Assembly: GCA_030040235.1 (NCBI GenBank)
Contig: JASHUC010000201.1
Coordinates: 1 to 25,016 of the forward strand
Direction of reading: 5' to 3'
From: Gammaproteobacteria bacterium
Lineage (GTDB): Bacteria > Pseudomonadota > Gammaproteobacteria > Steroidobacterales > Steroidobacteraceae
Length of the DNA: 25,016 bases
In this document: positions 16,435 through 23,862 of the stretch, piece by piece
How positions within the stretch are numbered: the first letter of the stretch is position 1
Layout: every line of letters starts with the position of its first letter
Notes under the pieces: model-generated
What the model saw: the letters and a program-made list of their open reading frames with translations, nothing else
The model's database searches: none
What the model was told of the DNA's origin: nothing
Made by a program: the position numbers and the translations under genes

Positions 16435-16520
16435 GGCGATCCTTTGCAAAAACGGCTACGAGGGGCGGCGCAGCGGCGTTGGGACAATGGCGTTGGGATA
16501 ATATAGAAAAGGTGGACGCG
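16435..16520. promoter_or_regulatory. Divergent promoter region between icd and rutB
   Basis: These 86 bases separate the two divergent starts. On the plus strand TTGGGA (16479-16484) and TATAGA (16502-16507) are spaced by exactly 17 bases and could be a sigma-70 promoter. However, transcription would then start only about 7 bases before the rutB ATG and would remove much of the AAAAGG ribosome site at 16507-16512. A GATAAT at 16497-16502 is an alternative -10 without a good -35. No clear minus-strand promoter for icd was recognised. Confidence 0.4.
16475..16502 (+). repeat. 14-bp tandem duplication in the rutB promoter region
   Basis: GGCGTTGGGACAAT at 16475-16488 is followed directly by GGCGTTGGGATAAT at 16489-16502. 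The two copies differ at one base. The change turns GACAAT into GATAAT, a better -10-like sequence. It may be a recent slippage duplication that created or moved the rutB promoter, or a tandem operator. Confidence 0.75.
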
Positions 16521-17201
16521 ATGAGCACGATCGAGCTGCCGACGAGACCCGACCCGCTCGAGGTGGCCCTCGAGAGGTCCGCGATCCTCGTGGTGGACAT
16601 GCAGAACGCGTTTGCGAAGCCGCACGGCCTGCTCGACCTCGCCGGCATCGACATCGCGGGAGCGCCCGCCGTCGTGCGCACGATTCGCACGGTGCTCGAT
16701 GCCGCCCGCGCGCGCGGCGTCAAGGTCGTGTACCTGCAGACCGGCTACAAGCCGGACTTGAGCAACGGCGGCGGGGATGCCTCGCCGAACCCCCGCAAGG
16801 AGACGGCCCTGTGCCTGATGCGCGCCCGGCCGCAGCTCGCGGGGAAGCTCCTCGTCGAGGGGACGTGGGATTTCCAGATCGTCGATGAGCTCGCACCCGC
16901 CGCAGGTGATCTCGTGGTGCTCAAGACGCGCTACAGCGGCTTTGCGGGCACGACCCTCGATGCGGCACTCCGGGTGCGCGACGTCCGCTACCTCTTCTTC
17001 GTGGGCATCGCCACCAACGTGTGCGTCGAGTCGACGCTGCGGGATGCGTACTTTCACGAGTACTGGCCGATTCTGGTCACCGACGGCACGATGCAGGCCG
17101 GACCGCCCACCGCGCAGCAGGCGACCGTGTTCAACGTGGAGTCCTTCTTCGGCTGGACGCTCCCCGCGGAGCGGCTGATTCGAGCGATGACCGAGGCCTA
17201 G
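16521..17201 (+). CDS. rutB: RutB-like ureidoacrylate amidohydrolase (isochorismatase-fold)
   Basis: This 226-residue cysteine hydrolase closely follows E. coli RutB (230 residues), which cleaves ureidoacrylate from uracil breakdown. The catalytic triad is visible: Asp26 in VVDMQNAF, Lys135 in VLKTRYSGF and Cys168 in GIATNVCVESTLRD. LDLAGIDI, GTWDFQIVDEL and FNVESFFGW are RutB-like stretches beyond the general isochorismatase fold. The ATG at 16521 has AAAAGG at 16507-16512; an in-frame ATG at 16479 lies inside the tandem repeat and is rejected. No rutA, rutC or rutF lies nearby, so its substrate may be another carbamoylated amine. Its stop TAG lies inside the same CTAG that ends the convergent transporter gene. 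Confidence 0.88.
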   Translation: MSTIELPTRPDPLEVALERSAILVVDMQNAFAKPHGLLDLAGIDIAGAPAVVRTIRTVLDAARARGVKVVYLQTGYKPDLSNGGGDASPNPRKETALCLMRARPQLAGKLLVEGTWDFQIVDELAPAAGDLVVLKTRYSGFAGTTLDAALRVRDVRYLFFVGIATNVCVESTLRDAYFHEYWPILVTDGTMQAGPPTAQQATVFNVESFFGWTLPAERLIRAMTEA

Positions 17202-18439
17202 GTGATGAGCCCGACGAGCGCCGCCGTCCAGCAATTGGCGAGCGTCCCGCCGATGAGGCTGCGCATGCCGAGCCTGGCGAGCTCCGCCCGGCGGCCCGGC
17301 GCCATGGTGGCGAGCCCGATGGTCTGGATGCCCACGCTGCCGAAATTCGCAAAGCCGCAGAGCGCATAGGTCGCGATGAGCCGGCTGTGCTCGCTCAGGG
17401 TCGCGAGCGGGATCGAGGCGAGCGCGCGAAACGCGACCAGCTCGTTGATGGCGGTCTTGGTGCCGAGCAGAGCACCGACGGTGGCCGCCTCCCGCGCAGG
17501 CACCCCGATCAGCCAGGCGATGGGGGCGAACACCCAGCCGAAGAGACGCTCGAGACTCAATGCGGCTCCGCCGACCGACGGCAGCCACCCGAGCAGCTCA
17601 TCGATGAGCGCGACGAGGGCGACGAAGACGAGCAGCGTCGCGACGATGTTGAGAAAGAGCTCGAGACCCTGGCGCGTGCCCTGCATGATGGCTTCGATGG
17701 AGCCGTGCACCTCGCCCTCGCGCACCAGCTCACCGGAGGTGGGCGTCGCCGTCTCGGGCACCATGATGCGCGCCATGACGAGGGCTGCCGGAACCGAGAT
17801 GACCGTGGAGACAAAGAGGTGTCCGGCAGCATCCGGAAGCGTCGGGGCGAGGAGCGATGCGTACAGCAGCAGCACCGTACCCGCGACCCCGGCCAGCCCC
17901 GTGCACATGACGGCAAAGAGCTCCGAGCGCGTGAAGCGCGCGAGGTACGGTCGCACGAGGATCGGCGCCTCGACCATGCCGAGGAAGATATTCGCCCCGG
18001 AGGAGACGGCGAGCGCGCCCCCGATCTTGAGCGAGCGCTCGAACAGCCACGCGAACCCGCGCACGATCGCGGGCAGCACTCCCCAGTAGCTGAGCAACGC
18101 CGCAAGCGCGCTGAGCAGGATCACGAGCGGCAGCAGCTGAAAGGCGAGAATGACGCTCGTGCCGGCGTGTAGCTCCCGATAAGGCGGCGGCCCGCCTCCG
18201 AGGAAGCCGAACACGAACGTCGTGCCCGCCTGGGTGGCGTGCTGGATGGCGAGCACCGCGCGGTTGATCTGCGCGAACAGCACCGTCGTGACGGGGAGCT
18301 TCAGGAGCAGCGCCGCAAGCGCTGCCTGCACCGCGAGCCCGCTCGCCACGAACCGCCACGCGACCGCGCCGCGCCGCTCGCTCAAGAGCCAAGCGATCAG
18401 CAGCAGCACGAGGAGGCCCGCGACCGCTTGCAGCTTCAC
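17198..18439 (-). CDS. Concentrative (CNT/NupC family) nucleoside transporter
   Basis: This 413-residue inner-membrane protein has about ten hydrophobic segments and belongs to the CNT family, which imports nucleosides with H+ or Na+. Family motifs include EAPILVRPYLARFTRSELFAVM (157-178), TKTAINELVAF and the C-terminal GFANFGSVGIQ, then LIGGTLANCWTA. In the solved Vibrio transporter the nucleobase is held by G-Q-T-E. Here the aligned residues are G154-M155-V156-E157, so base recognition may differ. The ribose-binding glutamate, asparagine and serine appear conserved. It lies 57 bases downstream of the dienelactone-hydrolase-like gene on the same strand and converges with rutB, which suggests a role in nucleoside or pyrimidine use. 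That link is inference. Confidence 0.9.
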   Translation of the reverse strand: MKLQAVAGLLVLLLIAWLLSERRGAVAWRFVASGLAVQAALAALLLKLPVTTVLFAQINRAVLAIQHATQAGTTFVFGFLGGGPPPYRELHAGTSVILAFQLLPLVILLSALAALLSYWGVLPAIVRGFAWLFERSLKIGGALAVSSGANIFLGMVEAPILVRPYLARFTRSELFAVMCTGLAGVAGTVLLLYASLLAPTLPDAAGHLFVSTVISVPAALVMARIMVPETATPTSGELVREGEVHGSIEAIMQGTRQGLELFLNIVATLLVFVALVALIDELLGWLPSVGGAALSLERLFGWVFAPIAWLIGVPAREAATVGALLGTKTAINELVAFRALASIPLATLSEHSRLIATYALCGFANFGSVGIQTIGLATMAPGRRAELARLGMRSLIGGTLANCWTAALVGLIT

Positions 18440-18496
18440 GTGCGCGCAGCCCTCGAGCAGCCCATGCCCGCGCGAGAGACCGGCCGTACCCGGCGC

Positions 18497-19402
18497 TTAG
18501 GCGAGCGTCCGCTTATATAGAACGAGCAGCTTGCCCCAGGCGCGCTCGGCGTCGGGCTTGTTGTAGATGGGCTTCCCGTTCTGTTTCGGCATGTCCGGCA
18601 CGCACCACCCGTGGATGGTATCCGCATACACCTCGACCACCGCGGATACGTGGGCGGCCTGGAATGCCTCCCGCAGCTTGTCCTTCGCATCCGGTTGGCG
18701 CATGTCGTCGCTCGCCGCGATGGCGATGTACATGTGTGCCTTGATCTTCGGGGCGAGCAGGTGCGGGCTGTCGGGCTTGTCGGTGACGAGGCTCCCGCCG
18801 TGGAAAGTCGCTCCGGCGCCGACCCGATCGGGGACCTGCGCGCAGGTCTTGAAGACGGGCGGGCCGCCCATGCAGTAGCCCTGGGTGCCGATCTTCTTGG
18901 TCTTGTCGACCTGGTCCTGCGCGTCGAGAAATGCGATGTGCGCCGCGGCATCTCTCTCGAGGGCGCCCGGCGCGTTCATCGGCCCGGTCCACTGCTGGAT
19001 CTTCGTGCGCGTGGCGGGGTCTCGGAAGCTGAATGTGGCGATGTCGGCTTCGGCGATCACCGGCGCTTTCTGGGTCCGATAAAACGGATTCGGCACGAGC
19101 ACCGCATAGCCTCGCGCCGCCAGGCGCCGGCCGATCGCGCGGAAGGTCGGGCGCAGACCGAAGATGTCCGTCCAGATCAGCACACCAGGATGCGAGCCCG
19201 CCGCCGGGTGGATGAAGGCGGCGTCGCACATCCCATCGGGCGTCGTCACCACGACGTCGCTCTCCACCACGTGCGAGCCGGCAGCCACGGCAGGCCCCGC
19301 TGCCGCCGCCACTCCCACCGCGGCCGATGCCGCGACGAACTCGCGACGCGAGGGACCGGTGCCGATGTCGTCGTGTCTTTGATCGTTGTGGTCGTTGCTC
19401 AT
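18497..19402 (-). CDS. Tat-exported dienelactone-hydrolase-family protein
   Basis: This 301-residue alpha/beta hydrolase begins with a twin-arginine signal (GPSRREFVAAS, Arg19-Arg20, then an alanine-rich stretch to about residue 42). It is therefore probably exported folded to the periplasm. The catalytic set of dienelactone hydrolases is visible: Cys177 in GYCMGG, an Asp at 232 or 233 in ASDDMRQ and His264 in DTIHGW. The family hydrolyses cyclic enol-lactones such as dienelactone, but many members have other ester or lactone substrates. Export is unusual for the aromatic-pathway enzymes and speaks for a different job. The ATG at 19402 is preceded by AAGGGGA. Another reading of the family is a general periplasmic carboxymethylenebutenolidase-like esterase. 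Substrate unknown. Confidence 0.88.
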   Translation of the reverse strand: MSNDHNDQRHDDIGTGPSRREFVAASAAVGVAAAAGPAVAAGSHVVESDVVVTTPDGMCDAAFIHPAAGSHPGVLIWTDIFGLRPTFRAIGRRLAARGYAVLVPNPFYRTQKAPVIAEADIATFSFRDPATRTKIQQWTGPMNAPGALERDAAAHIAFLDAQDQVDKTKKIGTQGYCMGGPPVFKTCAQVPDRVGAGATFHGGSLVTDKPDSPHLLAPKIKAHMYIAIAASDDMRQPDAKDKLREAFQAAHVSAVVEVYADTIHGWCVPDMPKQNGKPIYNKPDAERAWGKLLVLYKRTLA

Positions 19403-19561
19403 GCGATTCCCCTTGGAGCGCTCGAGTGTTTTTTGTCGGTGTGCGCTCGTGTGACCGGCGCAGCTATCGTCTCAAAATCCGAGCCCGAGCGCATCGCCAC
19501 GTGACCTTGAGCGTGGCCGAGATGGGCGCGGCGACCCGGCGCGCGGCGGCGGGTGGAGCTC

Positions 19562-19585
19562 CGCGCAGCTCGCATCCGCTGCGCG
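19562..19585 (-). terminator. Hairpin directly after the outer-membrane barrel gene
   Basis: CGCGCAGC (19562-19569) pairs with GCTGCGCG (19578-19585) around an 8-base loop, a perfect 8-bp GC-rich stem. It begins one base past the stop codon of the minus-strand barrel gene (stop at 19586-19588). No T-run follows, so it may be a factor-assisted terminator or an mRNA 3' end stabiliser. The rest of the 183-base gap to the hydrolase start (19403-19561) shows no gene. Confidence 0.5.
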
Positions 19586-20335
19586 CTAATCGAAATGCAG
19601 GGAAACCCCGGCGATCACGTGCACCGTGGTGACCCGGGTGTCGATATGCGTGTCCGGAGCGAGATGAAGATCGATGTTGCCGCCATCGAGCTTGCCCTCG
19701 GCGAGTAACGAGATGGACAGGTGCTTCGGCTGCCAGCTCGCGGGCAGGCGGTATTCGGCGCCGCCGAAGATCTGCCCGCCGAAGCCGCCGTATTGATAGC
19801 CCTCGTCGACTCCGACTCCATCGATGACGCCATCGGAATGGGGCACGTACACCCCGGGTCCCGCTCCGACCTGCATTTGCCAGGGACCGCCCTCCGAACC
19901 GGCATCCCAGCGGTACTGCGCATCGAGCGAGACGAGATTCACGCCGTGCGCGATCTCGAGGCTCTGAACGGCCGAGGCGAGCGGGACGTAGCCATCGACG
20001 GGCTTGCCGTTCCATTCGCCGCGCATGTCGGTCAGCTCCGCGGTCTCGGCGTACATCTTGTAGTGGGTGAAATCAAACGTGACGCCGAGGTGCGGGGAGG
20101 CAGGGGGAAAGTAGCTGATGCGCACGCCGTAGTACGGCGCCCCGTGCCCGAGGGGGTGAGGCGCCCACGAGACCTGATCGAAGGAAGCGTCCGAGTGCGT
20201 TCCCGGCTGCAGAACGCTGAGATCGCTCGAGTACGTGTGAGAGTCGCCCGTGTAGAACGTTGCCACCCACTCGGCATGCGCACAGGAGCAGAAGCCGAGC
20301 AAACCGACGAACGTCGAGCAGATCGTCCATCTCAT
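19586..20335 (-). CDS. Putative outer-membrane beta-barrel protein
   Basis: This 249-residue protein has a signal peptide (MRWTICSTFVGLLGFCSCAHA, cleavage after AHA at residue 21). The mature part is rich in alternating hydrophobic and polar residues with many glycines and aromatics. Examples are YYGVRISYFP, HLGVTFDFTHYKMYA, WQMQVGAGPGVYV and GGFGGQIFGGAEYRL. The end VIAGVSLHFD resembles the terminal strand of small outer-membrane barrels, although the last residue is Asp after Phe. This fits the OmpW/opacity-protein-like eight-strand barrel type. No ligand or enzyme motif is visible. It is transcribed alone, divergent from the chemoreceptor gene, with a hairpin after its stop. Confidence 0.7.
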   Translation of the reverse strand: MRWTICSTFVGLLGFCSCAHAEWVATFYTGDSHTYSSDLSVLQPGTHSDASFDQVSWAPHPLGHGAPYYGVRISYFPPASPHLGVTFDFTHYKMYAETAELTDMRGEWNGKPVDGYVPLASAVQSLEIAHGVNLVSLDAQYRWDAGSEGGPWQMQVGAGPGVYVPHSDGVIDGVGVDEGYQYGGFGGQIFGGAEYRLPASWQPKHLSISLLAEGKLDGGNIDLHLAPDTHIDTRVTTVHVIAGVSLHFD

Positions 20336-20552
20336 GATTGGGTAGATTGTGAGCGGTGAGCGCTGCTCGGTTCAACAAGGAGATGAATGAGGATTGCCCA
20401 GATCGCACCGCTCGGCGGTTGCCTCGCGCAGATACAGCGTTCTGTGGCGCGGCGAGGCGGTTCGTGCGCTCGCGGCACTCGAGCTCGCCGTTTAGGAGGG
20501 GGGGGAGCCGGTTGGGGGGCGCCGCTTTACAATATTTGCGACACGGATCGCA
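20336..20552. other. Non-coding stretch upstream of the chemoreceptor, with a possible ORF remnant
   Basis: This is the largest gap in the window. It holds AAGGAG (20377-20382) followed 4 bases later by ATG 20387, which opens a 64-codon frame ending at 20581. That frame begins MRIAQIAPL, the usual N-terminus of group 1 glycosyltransferases, then turns into low-complexity arginine/glycine sequence. It may be a remnant of such a gene or chance. A G-rich tract follows at 20495-20519. I see no other gene here. Confidence 0.35.
20495..20519 (+). other. G-rich tract
   Basis: This stretch contains an uninterrupted run of eight G (20498-20505) and one of six G (20514-20519) separated by AGCCGGTT. 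It lies 33 bases upstream of the FliA-like promoter. It could form a G-rich structure or be a slippage site. Only two-layer quadruplexes look possible. Confidence 0.5.
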
Positions 20553-20579
20553 TCAAGCGGCGCGATTCTACGTCGATAT
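20553..20579 (+). promoter_or_regulatory. FliA (sigma-28) type promoter for the chemoreceptor
   Basis: TCAA (20553-20556), 15 bases, then GTCGATAT (20572-20579) matches the flagellar sigma factor pattern TAAA-N15-GCCGATAA at 9 of 12 positions with exact spacing. Chemoreceptor genes are classic FliA targets. Transcription would start near 20588, leaving a 70-80 base leader before the preferred start codon at 20663. Confidence 0.6.
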
Positions 20580-20648
20580 AGCACCTTATGGCTTCGAACT
20601 CCGTGGCGCGGCTCGCGAGCTCCCTGGGGCGGCTGCTGACGAGCGTAT

Positions 20649-20653
20649 GGAGG
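20649..20653 (+). promoter_or_regulatory. Ribosome binding site that decides the chemoreceptor start
   Basis: GGAGG lies 9 bases before ATG 20663. The upstream in-frame ATG at 20588 has no such site and coincides with the predicted transcription start of the FliA-type promoter. The internal start is therefore preferred. Confidence 0.65.
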
Positions 20654-20662
20654 TGCGCCGAC

Positions 20663-22393
20663 ATGCAGCGCCAGCTCGATGCCTTCGGGCGCGCGCTGCC
20701 CGTGATCGAGTTCGATCTCGAGGGTAACGTTCTTCGGGCGAACCAGAACTTCATGGACGCCTCCGGGTATTCGCGCGAGGAGCTGCGCGGGGCGCACCAC
20801 CGGATATTCGACGATCCCGACTACGCCAATTCCCCGGAATACGCCGAATTCTGGGCTCGCCTGCGCCGGGGCGAGAGCCAGTCGCTCCAGCAGAAGAGAA
20901 TGGCGAAGAACGGCCGCGTGGTCTGGGTTCAAGCGACCTACTACCCGGTTCTGAGCCTCTTCGGCCGCCCCTACAAAGTGGTCAAGCACACGGTGGATAT
21001 CACCGAGCAGATGATGCGGGTCTCCGACGGGCTCGGGCAGCTCGAGGCGATCAGCAAGGCTCAGGCCGTCATCGAATTCGATCTGAAGGGCATCATCACG
21101 ACGGCCAATTACAACTTCCTCGCGATGATGGGCTACACGCTCGATGAGCTCAGGGGCAGGCACCACGCGGTGTTGCTCGAGCCGGGCTCACGCGAGAGCG
21201 CCGACCAGAACGCGCTCTGGGCGCGCCTCGCGCGCGGAGAGTACGACGCGGGTCAGTACAAGCGCCTCGCCAAGGGCGGGCGCGAAATCTGGATCCAGGC
21301 GAGCTATAACCCGATTCTCGATGCCGCGGGCAAGCCCTTCAAGATCGTCAAGTACGCGACCGACATCACCGCGCAGGTGATGTTCTCCGAGCAGTTGCAG
21401 CGGGCGGTACAGGAGACTCAGGCGGTGGTCGCGGCGGCCGCCGAAGGCGATCTCACGGGCCGGCTTTCGGTCGAAGGCAAGACGGGCGAGCTCGCGACGC
21501 TCTCGCGCGCGGTGAATGCGCTCATCATCGAGGTCTCGGCCCTCGTCGGACGGATCAAGGATGTCTCGGGCGAGGTCCGAAACGGCGCCGAGCAGATCGG
21601 GAGCGGCAATGCGGATCTCGCGCGGCATGCGGACGAGCAGGCCTCGAACCTCCAGAAGGCGGCCACCCTCATGGAGACGATGGCGAGCTCGGTGCGGGAA
21701 ACCGCGCACAACGCCGCCCGCGCCAACGAACTCGTGACTGCCGCCTGCGATCGTGCCGAGCGCGGTGGGGCAGTCGTCGGCTCGGCGGTCACGGCCATGG
21801 GCGGAATCAACGCGGCCGCGCGCAAGATCGCCGACATCATCGGTGTGATCGATGCGATCGCCTTTCAGACCAATCTGCTGGCACTCAATGCCGCGGTGGA
21901 AGCGGCACGGGCCGGCGAGCAGGGGCGCGGGTTCGCAGTGGTCGCGAGCGAGGTGCGCAATCTCGCCGGCCGCAGCGCGACGGCCGCCAAGGAGATCAAG
22001 ACCCTCATCCAGGACAGTGTGGCGCGGGTCGGAGAGGGGAGCCGCCTCGTCGAGGAGTCCGGACGGTCGCTGGCGGAGATCGTGGCGGCGGTGCGCAAGG
22101 CGACCGACATCGTCGCCGAGATCGCGACCGCGAGCCGCGAGCAATCCGCCGGCATCGAGCATGCGAGCCGCACCGTCATGCAGATGGAGGCGATGACCCA
22201 GCAGAACGCCGCCCTCGTCGAGGAGGCCGCGGCGGCGAGCGAGTCGATCGTCCAGCAGGTGCGCGAGCTCAATGCGATGGTCGCAGGCTACCGCCTGGAG
22301 CTCTCGGGTGCGGCCCCCTCGGGCGGTAAACCGCCCATCGAGCCCTCGGCGCCCGCCGAGGAGGAACCCTCCCTGCGCCACGCGCTCTCTTGA
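20663..22393 (+). CDS. Soluble methyl-accepting chemotaxis protein with two PAS domains
   Basis: This 576-residue receptor has no membrane segment and should be cytoplasmic. Two similar PAS domains occupy about residues 5-120 and 125-245. Both begin VIEFDL and end DITEQ or DITAQ, so they look like a tandem duplication. A HAMP-like linker follows ([23 protein letters not shown]). The MCP signalling domain carries the hairpin tip [37 protein letters not shown], which contacts CheA and CheW. No CheR-binding pentapeptide is visible at the end ([10 protein letters not shown]). PAS receptors of this layout sense redox state, oxygen or small molecules through FAD or haem, but no cofactor residue can be assigned here. 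An in-frame start at 20588 would add 25 residues. Confidence 0.93.
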   Translation: MQRQLDAFGRALPVIEFDLEGNVLRANQNFMDASGYSREELRGAHHRIFDDPDYANSPEYAEFWARLRRGESQSLQQKRMAKNGRVVWVQATYYPVLSLFGRPYKVVKHTVDITEQMMRVSDGLGQLEAISKAQAVIEFDLKGIITTANYNFLAMMGYTLDELRGRHHAVLLEPGSRESADQNALWARLARGEYDAGQYKRLAKGGREIWIQASYNPILDAAGKPFKIVKYATDITAQVMFSEQLQRAVQETQAVVAAAAEGDLTGRLSVEGKTGELATLSRAVNALIIEVSALVGRIKDVSGEVRNGAEQIGSGNADLARHADEQASNLQKAATLMETMASSVRETAHNAARANELVTAACDRAERGGAVVGSAVTAMGGINAAARKIADIIGVIDAIAFQTNLLALNAAVEAARAGEQGRGFAVVASEVRNLAGRSATAAKEIKTLIQDSVARVGEGSRLVEESGRSLAEIVAAVRKATDIVAEIATASREQSAGIEHASRTVMQMEAMTQQNAALVEEAAAASESIVQQVRELNAMVAGYRLELSGAAPSGGKPPIEPSAPAEEEPSLRHALS

Positions 22394-22421
22394 GCGCCCG
22401 CCCCACCGGTCTGTAAACTTC

Positions 22422-22442
22422 GCCCGGGTCGCATTACCGGGC
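22422..22442 (+). terminator. Possible hairpin between chemoreceptor and cytochrome genes
   Basis: A GCCCG-G-GT arm at 22422-22429 can pair with ACCGGGC at 22436-22442 with one bulged G, giving a 7-bp GC-rich stem 29 bases after the chemoreceptor stop. There is no T-run. It may attenuate read-through into the cytochrome gene. Evidence is weak. Confidence 0.3.
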
Positions 22443-22495
22443 AGATCCGACAACCCCAGCCGGATGCCTCGCGTGACTCGCTGCGGAGGCCTTCC

Positions 22496-23761
22496 ATGAA
22501 GCGATGGATCTGGATTCCGGTCGTGATCATTCTCGCCGGCGCGATTGTCACCTGGCGGGCGTTCTCGATGAGCATCCCGCACCGGCCCGACGTGCCCGCC
22601 ACGTCGGACATGGTGAAGCGCGGGGAGTATCTGGTCCGCGCCGCCGACTGCGTGAGCTGCCACACGGCGAGCGGCCACGAGCCCTTCTCCGGAGGCCGGG
22701 AGTTCGATCTCGGCAGCATGGGCAAGCTCTATTCGCCCAACATCACGCCCGACAAGGAAACCGGCATCGGCACGTGGAGCGACGATGATTTTCGCACCGC
22801 TCTGCAGCTCGGCATCGGCAAGGGGGGCGTGCACCTGTATCCGGCGTTTCCCTACGCATCGTTCACGCTCCTGAGCGACGATGACGTGCTCGCCATCAAG
22901 GCCTATCTGTTCAGCCTCAAGCCGGTGCAGGCCGTCGCGCCCTCCGACGCGATGAGCTTCCCCTACAACCAGCGCTGGCTGATGGCGTACTGGAGCTGGC
23001 TGTTCGACCCGAACCACCGCCTCGCGGACGATTCGGCCAAGCCGGCCGAATGGAATCACGGCCGCTACCTGGTCGAGGCGCTCGGCCACTGCGGGGAGTG
23101 TCACACCTCGCGCAACTTCCTGCAGGCCATGGAGCGATCGAAGGCCTACGCGGGAGCCATCACCCAGAAATGGAAGGCCTACGACATCACCGCCGACAAG
23201 GCGACGGGAATCGGGGGCTGGTCGGACGATGAGCTCGTCTCCTATCTCTCCACGGGGTTCTCCAAGGGCCACGGCCCGGCTTCCGGCCCCATGGCGGAGG
23301 CAGTCTCGAACAGCCTGCGCTACCTGCCCCCCGCCGACATTCATGCGATGGTGGTCTACCTGCGCTCGCTCGCATCCCTCCCGAGCGCCGTCCCGGCGGC
23401 CCCAGTCGCCACTGCCACTGCGCAGGCCGACCCCCCGAGCGAGTCCCCGGACCTCAGTTATGGCCGGCAGGTCTATGCGCGGGAGTGCGCCAACTGCCAT
23501 CGCCTCGACGGCTCGGGTACCCAGAGCGCGTACGAAGCCCTGCACGGGTCGGAAACGGTGACGGATCCTCAGGCGATCAACCTCACCCAGGTCGTGCTCA
23601 ACGGCTCGAGCATCGATACCGTCGACGGGCACGTCCAGATGCTGGGTTTCGGCGGCGGCCTGACCAATACGGATGTGGCGGCGGTCGTGAACTACGCCGC
23701 ACAGCAGCTGGGCGGTCATTCGCCGAATCTCACGCCACAGGACATCGCCGCGCGGCGTTGA
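22496..23761 (+). CDS. Membrane-anchored tri-haem cytochrome c (dehydrogenase electron-acceptor subunit type)
   Basis: This 421-residue protein has an N-terminal hydrophobic anchor (WIWIPVVIILAGAIVTW, 4-20) and a periplasmic part with three haem c sites: C52-V-S-C-H56, C199-G-E-C-H203 and C331-A-N-C-H335. The layout and stretches such as YSPNITPDKETGIGTWSDDDF and GHCGECHTSRNF match the cytochrome subunits of membrane-bound alcohol, aldehyde and gluconate dehydrogenases. These pass electrons from the periplasmic enzyme to ubiquinol or a terminal oxidase. A proline/alanine-rich linker (about 300-318) separates the third haem domain. No dehydrogenase subunit is adjacent, so its partner is unknown. 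The ATG has GGAGG about 7 bases upstream. Confidence 0.93.
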   Translation: MKRWIWIPVVIILAGAIVTWRAFSMSIPHRPDVPATSDMVKRGEYLVRAADCVSCHTASGHEPFSGGREFDLGSMGKLYSPNITPDKETGIGTWSDDDFRTALQLGIGKGGVHLYPAFPYASFTLLSDDDVLAIKAYLFSLKPVQAVAPSDAMSFPYNQRWLMAYWSWLFDPNHRLADDSAKPAEWNHGRYLVEALGHCGECHTSRNFLQAMERSKAYAGAITQKWKAYDITADKATGIGGWSDDELVSYLSTGFSKGHGPASGPMAEAVSNSLRYLPPADIHAMVVYLRSLASLPSAVPAAPVATATAQADPPSESPDLSYGRQVYARECANCHRLDGSGTQSAYEALHGSETVTDPQAINLTQVVLNGSSIDTVDGHVQMLGFGGGLTNTDVAAVVNYAAQQLGGHSPNLTPQDIAARR

Positions 23762-23862
23762 GGCGAGTGCGCCTGCTCCCCGACACTTGAACTTACGCGC
23801 CGGCGCAGCATTCTTTGCAGTGCGCGCCGTTCGCGCAGGGCACGATCGAGGAGTGGCAGGCC

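Noticed and set aside
16032..17588. Minus-strand frame of about 518 codons spanning icd and rutB
   Set aside because: It is a shadow of icd, the rutB antisense strand and the transporter. No domain is visible.
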